From Pseudomonas quebecensis (GTDB lineage Bacteria; Pseudomonadota; Gammaproteobacteria; Pseudomonadales; Pseudomonadaceae), in contig NZ_CP112866.1 in the NCBI RefSeq assembly GCF_026410085.1, forward strand, positions 3,967,001 to 4,031,000: 64,000 nt of DNA, read 5' to 3'. A program made the translations under genes and the position numbers. Shown piece after piece: positions 45,466 to 53,793 of this stretch (the first letter of the stretch is position 1; the number at the start of each line of letters is the position of its first letter). The notes beneath the pieces are model-generated. The model was given only the letters and a program-made list of their open reading frames with translations. It was not told the origin of the DNA and searched no databases.

Positions 45466-46856
45466 CGCTTGGTCGCCCGTACCAGCAGTTGTTCCAGCAG
45501 CTTGAGGCCCAGTTCGATTTCCGGGTAGCTGATTTCCAAGGACGGCGCCAGGGTGATCACGTTTTTGTAGTAACCGCCCACGTCGAGGATCAGGCCGAGT
45601 TTCTGCCCGTCGACCACCATATCGCCCTTCATGCCTTCCTCGACCATGTAGTCCAGGGTCGCCTTGTCCGGGGTGAAGCCATCCGGACCGCAGATTTCGC
45701 AGCGCAGGGCCAGGCCCAGGCCGTCCACGTCGCCGATGATCGGGAAACGCTTCTGCAAATCCTGCAAACCTTCAAGGAAGAACTTGCCCTTGGCCATGAC
45801 CATCGCGCCGTAGTCGACTTCGTTGGTCATCTTGAACATTTCCAGACCCACCGCCGTGCCCAGCGGGTTGGAGGCGAAGGTGGAGTGGGTCGAGCCTGGC
45901 GGGAAGATCTTCGGGTTGATCAACTCTTCGCGAGCCCAGATGCCGCCCAGGGGGTTGAGCCCGTTGGTCAGCGCCTTGCCGAACACAATCACATCGGGCT
46001 GCACGTCGAAGTGTTCGATCGACCACAGCTTGCCGGTGCGGTAGAAGCCCATCTGGATTTCATCGGACACCAGCAGAATGCCGTGCTGATCCAGTACCTG
46101 CTTGAGTTCGCGGTAAAAGTTCATCGGCGGGATCACATAACCGCCGGTGCCCTGGATCGGCTCGACGTAGAACGCGGCGTATTCGCTCTGGCCGACTTTC
46201 GGGTCCCACACGCCGTTGTATTCGGTCTCGAACAGCCGCGCGAATTGCTGCACGCAGTGGCTGCCATACTCTTCCTTGGTCATGCCCTTGGGGCCGCGGA
46301 AGTGGTAAGGGAACGGGATGAACTGCGCACGCTCGCCGAAGTGGCCATAGCGGCGACGGTAGCGATAGCTGGAAGTGATCGACGAGGCGCCGAGGGTGCG
46401 CCCGTGATAGCCGCCTTCGAAGGCGAACATCAAACTCTTGCCGTTGGTGGCGTTACGCACCACCTTCAGGGAGTCTTCAATCGATTGCGAACCGCCGACG
46501 TTGAAGTGCACGCGGCCGTCGAGGCCGAATTTGTTCTTGGCGTCGACGGCGATCATTTCCGACAACTCGATCTTGCCCTTGTGCAGGTACTGGCTGGCGA
46601 TCTGCGGCAGGGTATCGATCTGCTGTTTCAGCGCATTGTTCAGGCGCGGGTTGGCGTAGCCGAAGTTGACCGCCGAGTACCACATTTGCAGGTCGAGGTA
46701 GGCCTGGTCTTCGGTGTCCCACACGTAGGAACCTTCACAGCGGCTGAAAATGCGCGGCGGCTCGATGTAATGGACGGTATCGCCGTAGGAGCAGTACTTG
46801 GCCTCTTTGTCCAGAAGCACCTGGTCTTCGGCGGTTGCGATGCGGATATCAGACAT
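45462..46856 (-). CDS. Class III PLP-dependent aminotransferase
   Basis: The 464-residue fold-type I enzyme has FNVGGSQSIEDSLKVVR near residue 120, the aromatic stack GGYHGRTLG near residue 146, EPIQGTGGYVIPP near residue 226 and the PLP-binding motif LVSDEIQMGFYRTG near residue 255. The catalytic Lys is in VFGKALTNGLNPLGG near residue 285. Members convert omega-amino groups, or act as phospholyases. It overlaps the HAD phosphatase by 8 bases, suggesting that the two act in sequence. Confidence 0.85.
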   Translation of the reverse strand: MSDIRIATAEDQVLLDKEAKYCSYGDTVHYIEPPRIFSRCEGSYVWDTEDQAYLDLQMWYSAVNFGYANPRLNNALKQQIDTLPQIASQYLHKGKIELSEMIAVDAKNKFGLDGRVHFNVGGSQSIEDSLKVVRNATNGKSLMFAFEGGYHGRTLGASSITSSYRYRRRYGHFGERAQFIPFPYHFRGPKGMTKEEYGSHCVQQFARLFETEYNGVWDPKVGQSEYAAFYVEPIQGTGGYVIPPMNFYRELKQVLDQHGILLVSDEIQMGFYRTGKLWSIEHFDVQPDVIVFGKALTNGLNPLGGIWAREELINPKIFPPGSTHSTFASNPLGTAVGLEMFKMTNEVDYGAMVMAKGKFFLEGLQDLQKRFPIIGDVDGLGLALRCEICGPDGFTPDKATLDYMVEEGMKGDMVVDGQKLGLILDVGGYYKNVITLAPSLEISYPEIELGLKLLEQLLVRATKR

Positions 46857-47547
46857 GATGGAAGAGTTCCTGGGAGTCAGTAGCAAAGGAGGATGTGTTG
46901 GCGGCAATGCTCTGCGGGAGCCGCGCCAGCAATGCCGTCACTTCGGCAAAGGTGTCGAAGCGCGCATGGGGGATGGCGTTGGCGACGCAGTACTCGGCAA
47001 GGCTGCCCTTGGCGAACACGAAGTCAGCGGTGGAGGCCACGCACATGTCGGACTTGCCGTCGCCGATCACCAGCACCCGCTTGTTGCGCGGGGTGGATTT
47101 GCACTTGCAGTTGCCGGACGCGGCGCGGCAGGCATCGCTTGAATAGGGAAAATCGATGCGCCAGCTGTTCTGGTCGACCTGGCGCAGGCGGTTGGCGAGG
47201 ATCGGCAGCAAGGTCACATAGTTGCGCGACAGAATCCGCGCGATGCCTTGCTCGATGCCGTCGCTGACCACTTCCAGACTCGCCCCCAGGCCGAGTACGT
47301 GATCGACGAAATCCGGAAAATCCGGGTCGATCTCGACGCTGTCGAAGTACGCCAGCAATTCGCTGGGCGTGGCCTTGATCAGCGCCAGTTGGCGGCTCAG
47401 GCATTCGCGTGAACCGATATGCCCGTCCAGCCATTGCTGCTCGATGGTTTCCCACTCGGGGCCGGCGAAGCGTTGGAGGACGTTGTCGATGACATCGGTG
47501 GGCGTGATGGTCCCGTCGAAGTCACACACGATATGCCAGTCAATCAT
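46849..47547 (-). CDS. HAD-superfamily phosphatase (MtnX/SerB-like, HAD-IB)
   Basis: The 232-residue phosphatase has motif I DFDGTITPTD near residue 9, motif II Ser in VVSDGIEQG near residue 92, and motif IV GDGKSDMCVA near residue 162. It resembles MtnX and phosphoserine phosphatases but also has a Cys-rich insert (ACRAASGNCKCK) that could bind a metal. It is the first gene after the sigma-54 promoter. The substrate is unknown. Confidence 0.82.
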   Translation of the reverse strand: MIDWHIVCDFDGTITPTDVIDNVLQRFAGPEWETIEQQWLDGHIGSRECLSRQLALIKATPSELLAYFDSVEIDPDFPDFVDHVLGLGASLEVVSDGIEQGIARILSRNYVTLLPILANRLRQVDQNSWRIDFPYSSDACRAASGNCKCKSTPRNKRVLVIGDGKSDMCVASTADFVFAKGSLAEYCVANAIPHARFDTFAEVTALLARLPQSIAANTSSFATDSQELFHHV

Positions 47548-47597
47548 CTGCGTTTACCTTGAAGAGGGCGCGCTGCATGCGCTTGCCCAAGGGGTAG

Positions 47598-47614
47598 AGC
47601 AGAGACTGTGCCAA
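47598..47614 (-). promoter_or_regulatory. Sigma-54 promoter of the HAD-aminotransferase operon
   Basis: On the minus strand TTGGCAC-AGTCT-CTGCT keeps the invariant GG and GC with 10 bases between. It lies about 50 bases before the HAD start codon. The operon's own last gene encodes a sigma-54 activator. Confidence 0.72.
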
Positions 47615-47676
47615 GTGGCCATCACCCCGTGCAGCCGGGGCTTTGCTCGGGGTGCGGGGCTCATATGTGTCGTGAC

Positions 47677-47704
47677 AGCTACAATTTTTGTAGCTTGCTA
47701 CAAA
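47677..47704. promoter_or_regulatory. Double palindrome, probable enhancer of the sigma-54 operon
   Basis: AGCTACAA-TTT-TTGTAGCT (47677-47695) and TTTGTAGC-TT-GCTACAAA (47687-47704) overlap and are both perfect. They place three GCTACAA half-sites 63-90 bases upstream of the -24 element, the usual position for an NtrC-type activator. The site also faces the divergent mipA-like gene. Confidence 0.65.
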
Positions 47705-47776
47705 CAACATGAGTGCTTGCACGGCCACCGTGCTTTGCGCGTTCATGCGCGGGTATTCAATCAAGGAACAGTGACC

Positions 47777-48547
47777 ATGTTGAGGATCACCTGCGCGGCA
47801 CTCGCCGGTTTGCTTGGCCTGTGGGGCGTTTCCAATACCGCGTTGGCCGACGGCATCAGGGGTGAAGTCGGCGCCGGCCTGAGTTATCAGCCCCACGACC
47901 CGACCGGCAGCCGCTACGAAACGCGGCCCGTGCCCTATGTGGATCTGGACTGGGGCAATGTCAGCCTGAGCACCGACGACGGCCTGACCTGGAGCGCGGT
48001 GGACACCCACGGTTTCAGCGCCGGGCCGTATATCAATTACCTGCAGGGGCGTACGTCCAACGGCTCGCTGCAGGGGTTGCGCAACGTGTCGGACATGGCC
48101 GAGGTCGGGGGCTTCGTGCAATACGCACCGGCTGACTTCTGGCGGGTTTACGCGCAGTTGGGCCAGGCCGTCGGCGGCGGCCACTCCCAGAGCGGCACAT
48201 TGGGCAAGCTGGGTGGCGAACTGGGCTACCCGCTGGGCGGCGGGATCATCGGCAGCAGCGGCCTGGTGGCGCATTTTGCCGACGCGCGCCAAGCCAATAC
48301 GTTTTTCGGCGTGGACGACCACGAGGCCGCCGCCACCGGTTTTCGCCCGTATAACGCCAGCGGCGGTTTCCAGAATGTAACGCTGACCCAGAGCTTTGAA
48401 TTTCCCCTGGCGCCTCACTGGTCGCTGTTGACCAGCGCCAGCTGGGTGCACCTGGTGGGTTCGGCGGCGAACAGCAGCATCGTCAAGCAGACTGGCGATG
48501 TGAACCAGGGTCAGGTGCAAACGGCGATCAGCTACAAGTTCGATTGA
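47777..48547 (+). CDS. MipA/OmpV-family outer membrane protein
   Basis: The 256-residue protein has a signal peptide ending in NTALA near residue 24 and an OmpV/MipA beta-barrel pattern with alternating strands and a C-terminal YKFD. I chose the ATG at 47777, preceded by AAGGA. The long in-frame extension to 47369 overlaps the HAD gene and is not real. MipA-like proteins sit next to two-component systems in many proteobacteria. It is divergent from the sigma-54 operon and could be co-controlled. Confidence 0.82.
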   Translation: MLRITCAALAGLLGLWGVSNTALADGIRGEVGAGLSYQPHDPTGSRYETRPVPYVDLDWGNVSLSTDDGLTWSAVDTHGFSAGPYINYLQGRTSNGSLQGLRNVSDMAEVGGFVQYAPADFWRVYAQLGQAVGGGHSQSGTLGKLGGELGYPLGGGIIGSSGLVAHFADARQANTFFGVDDHEAAATGFRPYNASGGFQNVTLTQSFEFPLAPHWSLLTSASWVHLVGSAANSSIVKQTGDVNQGQVQTAISYKFD

Positions 48548-48553
48548 TCCACT

Positions 48554-48577
48554 GTGGGAGGGGCTTGCCCCTCCCAC
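48554..48577. repeat. Palindromic REP between convergent genes
   Basis: GTGGGAGGGGC-TT-GCCCCTCCCAC is a perfect 11-base-pair inverted repeat. A degenerate partner (CGGGGGGCCAAGCCCC) follows at 48589-48604. Confidence 0.75.
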
Positions 48578-48610
48578 CCATGAACATCGGGGGGCCAAGC
48601 CCCTCGACCA

Positions 48611-49015
48611 TCAGTTCTCTTCGCCTTCGGCCAGCAGGGCGATGCCACCGATGATCACTGCAACCCCCACCCAGTGCAGCGGGCTGATATGTTCCCCCAG
48701 CCCCAGCCACGACCCCAGCAGCACCACCACGAACACCAGTGAACTCAGGGGAAAGGCCAGTGACAAACTGCTGCGCCGCAGGATCAGCATCCACACGAAA
48801 AACGCGCCGATGTAGCAGGCAATCGCCGCCAGGATGCCGGGGTTATGCGCGACTTCCACCAGCCACTGCCAATTGAAATCCATCTGTCCCAACTGATCGC
48901 CGGCGATCTTGGTGAACAGCTGGCCGGCACTCTCGGTGCAGATCAATAAGGCCCACAACACCACCGTGCCCAGGCGTTCGTGCAGCCAACCGGCACTGAC
49001 GTTTTGCGTACTCAT
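48611..49015 (-). CDS. Small DMT/EamA (ArnE/SMR-like) half-transporter 2
   Basis: The 134-residue protein has four membrane segments (about 17-35, 58-78, 83-105 and 113-130) and the SMR/EamA signature SLSLAFPLSSLVFVVVLL near residue 83. I chose the ATG at 49015, which overlaps the stop of the neighbouring half-transporter by four bases. A longer reading to 49330 is a shadow. The two paralogues probably form a heterodimer, as MdtIJ or ArnEF do. Confidence 0.82.
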   Translation of the reverse strand: MSTQNVSAGWLHERLGTVVLWALLICTESAGQLFTKIAGDQLGQMDFNWQWLVEVAHNPGILAAIACYIGAFFVWMLILRRSSLSLAFPLSSLVFVVVLLGSWLGLGEHISPLHWVGVAVIIGGIALLAEGEEN

Positions 49016-49392
49016 GCCTGCCCTCCTCCAATCGCCACCAACATCACCCCTAATGTGATCACCAACGTGCCCAGCCAGCGCCGGCGGCTGACGGTTTCCC
49101 CCAGCACCAGCTTGCCCGCCAGTACCACGCCGCAGTACGCCAGCGCCGCCGCCGGAAACAGCAGGCTCAGCGGCGCGCGGGACAAGGCTTCGAGCCAGAC
49201 GAAAAACTCGATCACATAGGCGCCGATTCCCGCCCACAACAGCGGCGCATTGAACACCTGGCCCCAGAACGCATTCAGGCGAAAATCGCCCTCCAGTTCG
49301 GGCAAACGGTCCAGGCCCATCTTGAAACACAGCTGGCCGATCACATCGAGCACGATGGAAAACGCCACCAGCACCACCACGGTCAGGCTCAC
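49012..49392 (-). CDS. Small DMT/EamA (ArnE/SMR-like) half-transporter 1
   Basis: The 126-residue protein has four membrane segments and the same APLSLLFPAAALAYCGVVL core near residue 73 as its partner. Glu62 in AYVIEFFVW and other acidic residues lie in membrane segments. Its start overlaps the stop of the ureohydrolase-like gene by four bases, so all three genes are translationally coupled. The substrate could be a guanidino compound, a polyamine or a lipid-linked sugar. Confidence 0.82.
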   Translation of the reverse strand: MSLTVVVLVAFSIVLDVIGQLCFKMGLDRLPELEGDFRLNAFWGQVFNAPLLWAGIGAYVIEFFVWLEALSRAPLSLLFPAAALAYCGVVLAGKLVLGETVSRRRWLGTLVITLGVMLVAIGGGQA

Positions 49393-50309
49393 GGGAACAA
49401 TTCCTCGAACAGGTCGATCAGGGCCGCATTGGTGGCGGCATTGCGCTGCAGATCCTCAGGGCTCCAGCGCTCGGCGGGAGGCTGGTCGGACTTGGCCTCC
49501 CAACGCTTGAATGCGTTGCTGAACGTCGGCGTGGCGAACTCGCCGCAGACGTCGATGCCGATGATGCGTTTGTGTGCGGCCAAGGCGCGCAGGGCCTGCA
49601 GCAAGTGGGTCAGGCGCATGCCGCCCTGGTCCCAGTTGGTGGCTGCGTCTTCGCTGGCCAGCACGTCTTTATCCACTGTGATCCAGACCGCGTCGGTGGG
49701 CAGGCTGCTGATCATCTGTTCGAGAAATGCAGTCCAATCCAGCTCGGCCAGGTTGCGCCAATACAAGTGATCTTCGCGCTGCTGATGCCCGGTGCCATCG
49801 CCGATCCGCCCCCATACTTTCGACGGCGCATGCTGCCAGGGAAACAGCTGCAACTGCCCGCGCTTGAGCGCAGCGAGGTTGCCGCCGCGCAGTTGCGGGT
49901 TATGCAGGTCATCGCTGCACGGGCCGAGGGTGACAATGCGTTTGATCGCCGGCATCTTCAACGCGCGGTTGACCCATGACCCGCAGTGGCGCTTGGGCGC
50001 CAGGCGCACCCAGTCGGGGTGATTGTCAAAGTGGATCAGGCTGACCGGCTCTTTCAAGTCAGCCAGGAACGCCGGCGTGAGGTGGTGGTAATCGCCGGAG
50101 CCGACAAACAGGATCTCCGGCCGCGCGTCCGTGGGCCGCGGCCGCCGGGCCAGGCGTTCGACGAAGCGTTTCCAGGTCTTTTCGGTAGACCAGAGGCGCA
50201 GCTTCGGGCCCAGGTCCAGCAGATCGATACGCGTCGCCTGCCCGCTGGCCAACCGCCGGGCAATCGGCGCCTGCGCGGTGAGGCTGTGGTCTAGATCGAG
50301 AATATTCAC
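49389..50309 (-). CDS. Ureohydrolase (arginase/agmatinase-fold) family protein
   Basis: The 306-residue protein has an arginase-like metal-binding pattern: HFDNHPDW near residue 92 (H-x-D-x-H-x-D), ITVDKDVL near residue 211 (D-x-D) and IIGIDVCGEF near residue 251. The termini differ from ordinary arginase, so the substrate may not be arginine. A LDLDHSL opening precedes the fold. It is the first gene of a three-gene operon with two small half-transporters. Confidence 0.7.
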   Translation of the reverse strand: MNILDLDHSLTAQAPIARRLASGQATRIDLLDLGPKLRLWSTEKTWKRFVERLARRPRPTDARPEILFVGSGDYHHLTPAFLADLKEPVSLIHFDNHPDWVRLAPKRHCGSWVNRALKMPAIKRIVTLGPCSDDLHNPQLRGGNLAALKRGQLQLFPWQHAPSKVWGRIGDGTGHQQREDHLYWRNLAELDWTAFLEQMISSLPTDAVWITVDKDVLASEDAATNWDQGGMRLTHLLQALRALAAHKRIIGIDVCGEFATPTFSNAFKRWEAKSDQPPAERWSPEDLQRNAATNAALIDLFEELFP

Positions 50310-50374
50310 GGCAGTGTTCCCCTAAGGCTTTAGGGGGTCAATGCAAGGCGCGGGCCAGCACCTACCCCAAGCAC

Positions 50375-50490
50375 ACTGCCAAACCCTGGGGGAGAGGGCT
50401 TGCCCTCGCTAGGTGGTTGGGGCGCTACAGGCGCTGACTGACACTCAGCCATCGAATCGTCGCAGCGCCCCTCCCACCTTTGGTATGGGG
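50375..50490. repeat. Degenerate REP pair
   Basis: CTGGGGGAGAGGGCTTGCCC near 50388 and GCGCCCCTCCCACC near 50464 are diverged, inverted copies of the REP arms, between the ureohydrolase-like and FrnE-like genes. Confidence 0.5.
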
Positions 50491-50492
50491 TT

Positions 50493-51146
50493 CTAGTTTT
50501 TGGCCTCGTTGATGATCTGGCGAATCGCCCCCACAAAGGCTTCGGCCGGCTGGCCACCGCTCACGGCGTACTGGTCGTTGAACACGATGGTCGGCACCGA
50601 ACTCACGCCACGGGAAATCCACAGCTGCTCCTGCTCGCGCACGTCGGCGGCGTATTCGTCGCTGGCGAGAATCGCGGCCGCGCGCTGGATATCCAGGCCG
50701 ACGCTTTCGGCGATGATCGCCAGGGTGGCGTGGTCGGAGGGGTTCTGCTGGTCGGTGAAGTAAGCCTTGAACAACGCTTCCTTGAGGTTGTACTGCAAGC
50801 CTTCAAGGCCGGCCCAATGCAGCAGGCGATGCGCATCGAAGGTGTTGTAGATGCGGCTCCGGCCATCGGTGCGAAAGGCAAAGCCCAACGCCGCGCCCAA
50901 ATCGCGGATGCGCGCGCGGTTGGCCTGGGACTCTTCGGCGCTGGAGCCGTATTTCTCGGTGATGTGTTCGACGATGTTCTGCCCTTCGGCCGGCATGTTC
51001 GGGTTGAGTTCGAACGGCTGGAAGTGGATCTCGGCCTGTACCTCGGCGCCCAGTTGGTCCAGGGCGTCGGTCAGGCCGCGCAGGCCGATGATGCACCAGG
51101 GGCAGGACACATCGCTGACGAAATCGATTTTCAGGGGGGTACTCAT
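50493..51146 (-). CDS. DsbA-family oxidoreductase, FrnE-like
   Basis: The 217-residue cytosolic thioredoxin-fold protein has the CPWC active site in VSDVSCPWCIIGLRG near residue 13, the helical insertion of FrnE/HCCA-isomerase proteins, and the cis-Pro segment ISRGVSSVPTIVF near residue 175. The ATG at 51146 gives the family start; the upstream extension is not conserved. It likely acts as a disulfide isomerase or oxidoreductase under oxidative stress. Confidence 0.88.
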   Translation of the reverse strand: MSTPLKIDFVSDVSCPWCIIGLRGLTDALDQLGAEVQAEIHFQPFELNPNMPAEGQNIVEHITEKYGSSAEESQANRARIRDLGAALGFAFRTDGRSRIYNTFDAHRLLHWAGLEGLQYNLKEALFKAYFTDQQNPSDHATLAIIAESVGLDIQRAAAILASDEYAADVREQEQLWISRGVSSVPTIVFNDQYAVSGGQPAEAFVGAIRQIINEAKN

Positions 51147-51200
51147 GTTAGGCAACCTCGCAGGCCATATGCGCCACAAAGGTTGCACCATACACCAATG

Positions 51201-52220
51201 TCACAGCACCTTCGAAGGTGCCACCGGCTCGATGCGTGCCCAGTGCGCGGCATCCTCGCGATGGGCTTGCAGGTACGGCAGCACCGCCATCAGCAGCGGC
51301 GCCTTGAACGCTTCCTGGAACCGGTGGGCCATGCCCGGAATCAGCTTTAACTGGCTGCCCTGGATATGCGCCGCCAGATGCACGCCGTGCATCACCGGCA
51401 GCAACGGGTCGGCGGTGCCGTGGACCACCAGCGTCGGCACGCGCAGCTGGTTGAGCAACGGCACGCGGCTGGGTTCGGCGAGAATCGCCATGATCTGGCG
51501 CTTCACGCCTTCGGGGTTGAACGCACGATCGTAGGACAGCGCCGCCTGGTGCAGCAGGGCCTGGCGGTCGTCCTTGATGTTCGGGCTGCCCAGCGCCGCG
51601 AGCAGGTCGGCCTGCTGCTCCAGGGCCACTTCGCGGTTGGGCGCACTGCGCCGCGACAACAACTGCACCAACGCCGCGTTCGGCGCCGGCAGCCCTTCGG
51701 CGCCGGAGCTGGTCATGACCAGGGTCAGGCTCTCGACCCGCTGCGGCGCCATGGCAGCCAGGTGCTGGGCGATCATGCCGCCCATGCTTGCGCCCAACAC
51801 ATGAAATTGCTGGATCTGCAAAGCATCCATCAGGCCCAGGGCGTCATCGGCCATATCGGTCAGGGTGTAGGGCGCCGCCACCGGCAGGCCGAGCTTGTAG
51901 CGCAATACTTCAAAGGTCAGATTGGCGCTGGCCGGGGTCTGGCGCCAGGTGGACAGCCCGACGTCGCGGTTGTCGTAGCGGATCACCCGAAAGCCCTGCT
52001 GACACAGGGCGACCACCACTTCATCCGGCCAGTGGATCAACTGCCCGCCCAGGCCCATCACCAGCAGCAAGGCCGGGTCGGACGCGCGACCGATGCTCTG
52101 GTAGGCGAGGCTCACCTGATCCAGGTCGACCGTTTGGGTCGGGACATTGATATCGCAACGAGAGGCCGCAAAAGACGGCAGGCCGAACAGGAAGGCGGCC
52201 AGTAACAGCAACACACGCAT
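51201..52220 (-). CDS. Exported alpha/beta hydrolase
   Basis: The 339-residue protein has a signal peptide ([18 protein letters not shown]) and an alpha/beta hydrolase fold, with [13 protein letters not shown] near residue 55, nucleophile Ser in [12 protein letters not shown] near residue 133, and the catalytic Asp/His pair in HGTADPLLP and GMAHRF. The ATG at 52220 begins the signal peptide; the reading to 52349 runs through the metR promoter region. A MetR-type box lies 44 bases upstream. Confidence 0.85.
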   Translation of the reverse strand: MRVLLLLAAFLFGLPSFAASRCDINVPTQTVDLDQVSLAYQSIGRASDPALLLVMGLGGQLIHWPDEVVVALCQQGFRVIRYDNRDVGLSTWRQTPASANLTFEVLRYKLGLPVAAPYTLTDMADDALGLMDALQIQQFHVLGASMGGMIAQHLAAMAPQRVESLTLVMTSSGAEGLPAPNAALVQLLSRRSAPNREVALEQQADLLAALGSPNIKDDRQALLHQAALSYDRAFNPEGVKRQIMAILAEPSRVPLLNQLRVPTLVVHGTADPLLPVMHGVHLAAHIQGSQLKLIPGMAHRFQEAFKAPLLMAVLPYLQAHREDAAHWARIEPVAPSKVL

Positions 52221-52263
52221 GAAAAACACCAAAACGCAGAACCCCAGTAGAGCGCGAGTCTGA

Positions 52264-52276
52264 TGAAGTTTGTTCA
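52264..52276. promoter_or_regulatory. MetR box between the hydrolase and metR
   Basis: TGAA-GTTTG-TTCA exactly matches TGAA-N5-TTCA, the MetR consensus. It lies 44 bases upstream of the hydrolase start and about 127 bases upstream of metR. Confidence 0.65.
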
Positions 52277-52402
52277 AGCGCGCTGCCACAGTTCGATGAC
52301 AGTTTGATGAAGAGTGCCCGATGGTCACGGTCGACAGGTTCTGCAACATGAGCCAAACTCACGCCATTGTACGCCGTCACAAATTATCTTCATGGAGAGC
52401 CC

Positions 52403-53320
52403 GTGCTCGAGATCCGTCACCTCAAGACCCTGCACGCCTTGCGCGAAGCCGACAGCCTGGTGGAAGCCGCCGAGCGCCTGCACCTGACGCAATCGGCGCT
52501 GTCCCATCAGTTCAAGGAGCTGGAGGAACGCCTGGGCATGCCGCTGTTCGTGCGCAAGACCAAGCCGCTGCGCTTCACCAGCGCCGGCCTGCGCCTGTTG
52601 CAATTGGCCGATGCCACCCTGCCCTTGCTGCGCGGCGCCGAGCGCGATATCGCGCGCCTGGCCGGCGGCACCGCCGGGCGGTTGCACATGGCGATCGAAT
52701 GCCACAGTTGCTTCCAGTGGCTGATGCCGACCATCGACCAGTTCCGCGACGCCTGGCCGGAAGTCGAGCTGGACCTGGCCTCGGGCTTTGCCTTCGCACC
52801 GCTGCCGGCCCTGGCCCGTGGCGACCTGGACCTGGTGGTGACTTCCGACCCGCTGGAGCTGCCGGGCATCACCTATGTGCCGTTGTTCACCTACGAGGCG
52901 ATGCTGGCCGTGGCCAACCAGCATGCGCTGGCGAACAAGTCCTACATCGTGCCGCAAGACCTGCTCAGCGAAACCCTGATCACCTACCCGGTGGAACGCG
53001 ACCGCCTGGATATTTTCACGCGCTTCCTGGAGCCGGCCGATGTGGAACCGGCCCAGGTCCGCACCTCGGAGCTGACGGTGATGATGATGCAGCTGGTGGC
53101 CAGCGGCCGTGGCGTATGCGGCATGCCCCATTGGGCGCTGCACGAATACAGCTCGCGCGGCTACGTGAAGGCCAAGCGCCTGGGTGAGAAGGGTTTGTTC
53201 GCCACGCTGTACGCCGGCATCCGCGCCGACATGCTGGATGCGCCGTATATGCGCGACTTCCTGCTGACGGCCAAGGACACGTCGTTTTCTACGTTGGACG
53301 GGGTGAGTGCGGTGCGCTGA
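52403..53320 (+). CDS. metR: LysR-type regulator of methionine biosynthesis
   Basis: The 305-residue LysR protein has a winged helix-turn-helix at residues 1-60 (LEIRHLKTLHALREADSLVEAAERLHLTQSALSHQFKELEERLG) and an effector domain that binds homocysteine in the family. I chose the GTG at 52403 because GGAG precedes it and MLEIRHLKTL is the family start; the ATG at 52367 adds a non-family leader. No met biosynthesis gene is adjacent. Confidence 0.92.
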   Translation: MLEIRHLKTLHALREADSLVEAAERLHLTQSALSHQFKELEERLGMPLFVRKTKPLRFTSAGLRLLQLADATLPLLRGAERDIARLAGGTAGRLHMAIECHSCFQWLMPTIDQFRDAWPEVELDLASGFAFAPLPALARGDLDLVVTSDPLELPGITYVPLFTYEAMLAVANQHALANKSYIVPQDLLSETLITYPVERDRLDIFTRFLEPADVEPAQVRTSELTVMMMQLVASGRGVCGMPHWALHEYSSRGYVKAKRLGEKGLFATLYAGIRADMLDAPYMRDFLLTAKDTSFSTLDGVSAVR

Positions 53321-53328
53321 GGGGCGAG

Positions 53329-53745
53329 TCAGCCGACACAGGCCGTCAGGGACGAGCGATAGAACGGCAGGATCAGGTCACGCGTCAGCGGCGCCAGGAC
53401 CAGGCCGCCGTCGCCGGCCGGGTCGATCCAGCGCACTTCTTCGATTTCGGCGGCGGGCGTCACCGCCACATCGATGTTGACCTGGAACAGCTCGGCTTGC
53501 ACGGTAAAACCCGGCTCGTTGGCCGCCGGCGCCGAGAAATGGCCCAGGTAGACGGCGGCGTCGGGGTTGATGCGCAGGTTCAATTCCTCGAACAGTTCAC
53601 GGGCCAGGGCCTCGGCAGGTTGCTCGCCGGCGTCGATCTTGCCGCCGGGTTGCATGAAGGCCTGGGTGCCGCGCTTGCGCACCAGCAGGGTCTGGCCGTC
53701 GCCGCCGATCAGGAGCGCGGCAGCGATGCGGATAGTGGTGGACAT
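53329..53745 (-). CDS. Nudix hydrolase
   Basis: The 138-residue enzyme has the Nudix box GGKIDAGEQPAEALARELFE at about residues 33-52, with the REx2EE core. The position usually held by Gly near the end of the box is Asn. It hydrolyses nucleoside diphosphate derivatives; its substrate is not evident. It is convergent with metR, 8 bases apart. Confidence 0.88.
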   Translation of the reverse strand: MSTTIRIAAALLIGGDGQTLLVRKRGTQAFMQPGGKIDAGEQPAEALARELFEELNLRINPDAAVYLGHFSAPAANEPGFTVQAELFQVNIDVAVTPAAEIEEVRWIDPAGDGGLVLAPLTRDLILPFYRSSLTACVG

Positions 53746-53793
53746 ACGATAAAAAGCCTTGAATTCAAATCAGTAAAAATCACCGCACAAGGC

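Noticed and set aside
47711..47760. Possible sigma-54 promoter for the mipA-like gene
   Set aside because: The GG and GC elements around CGGCCACCGTGCTTTGC are 12 bases apart instead of 10.
47369..47776. N-terminal extension of the mipA-like reading frame
   Set aside because: It overlaps the HAD gene and the operator region. The signal peptide and AAGGA site start the gene at 47777.
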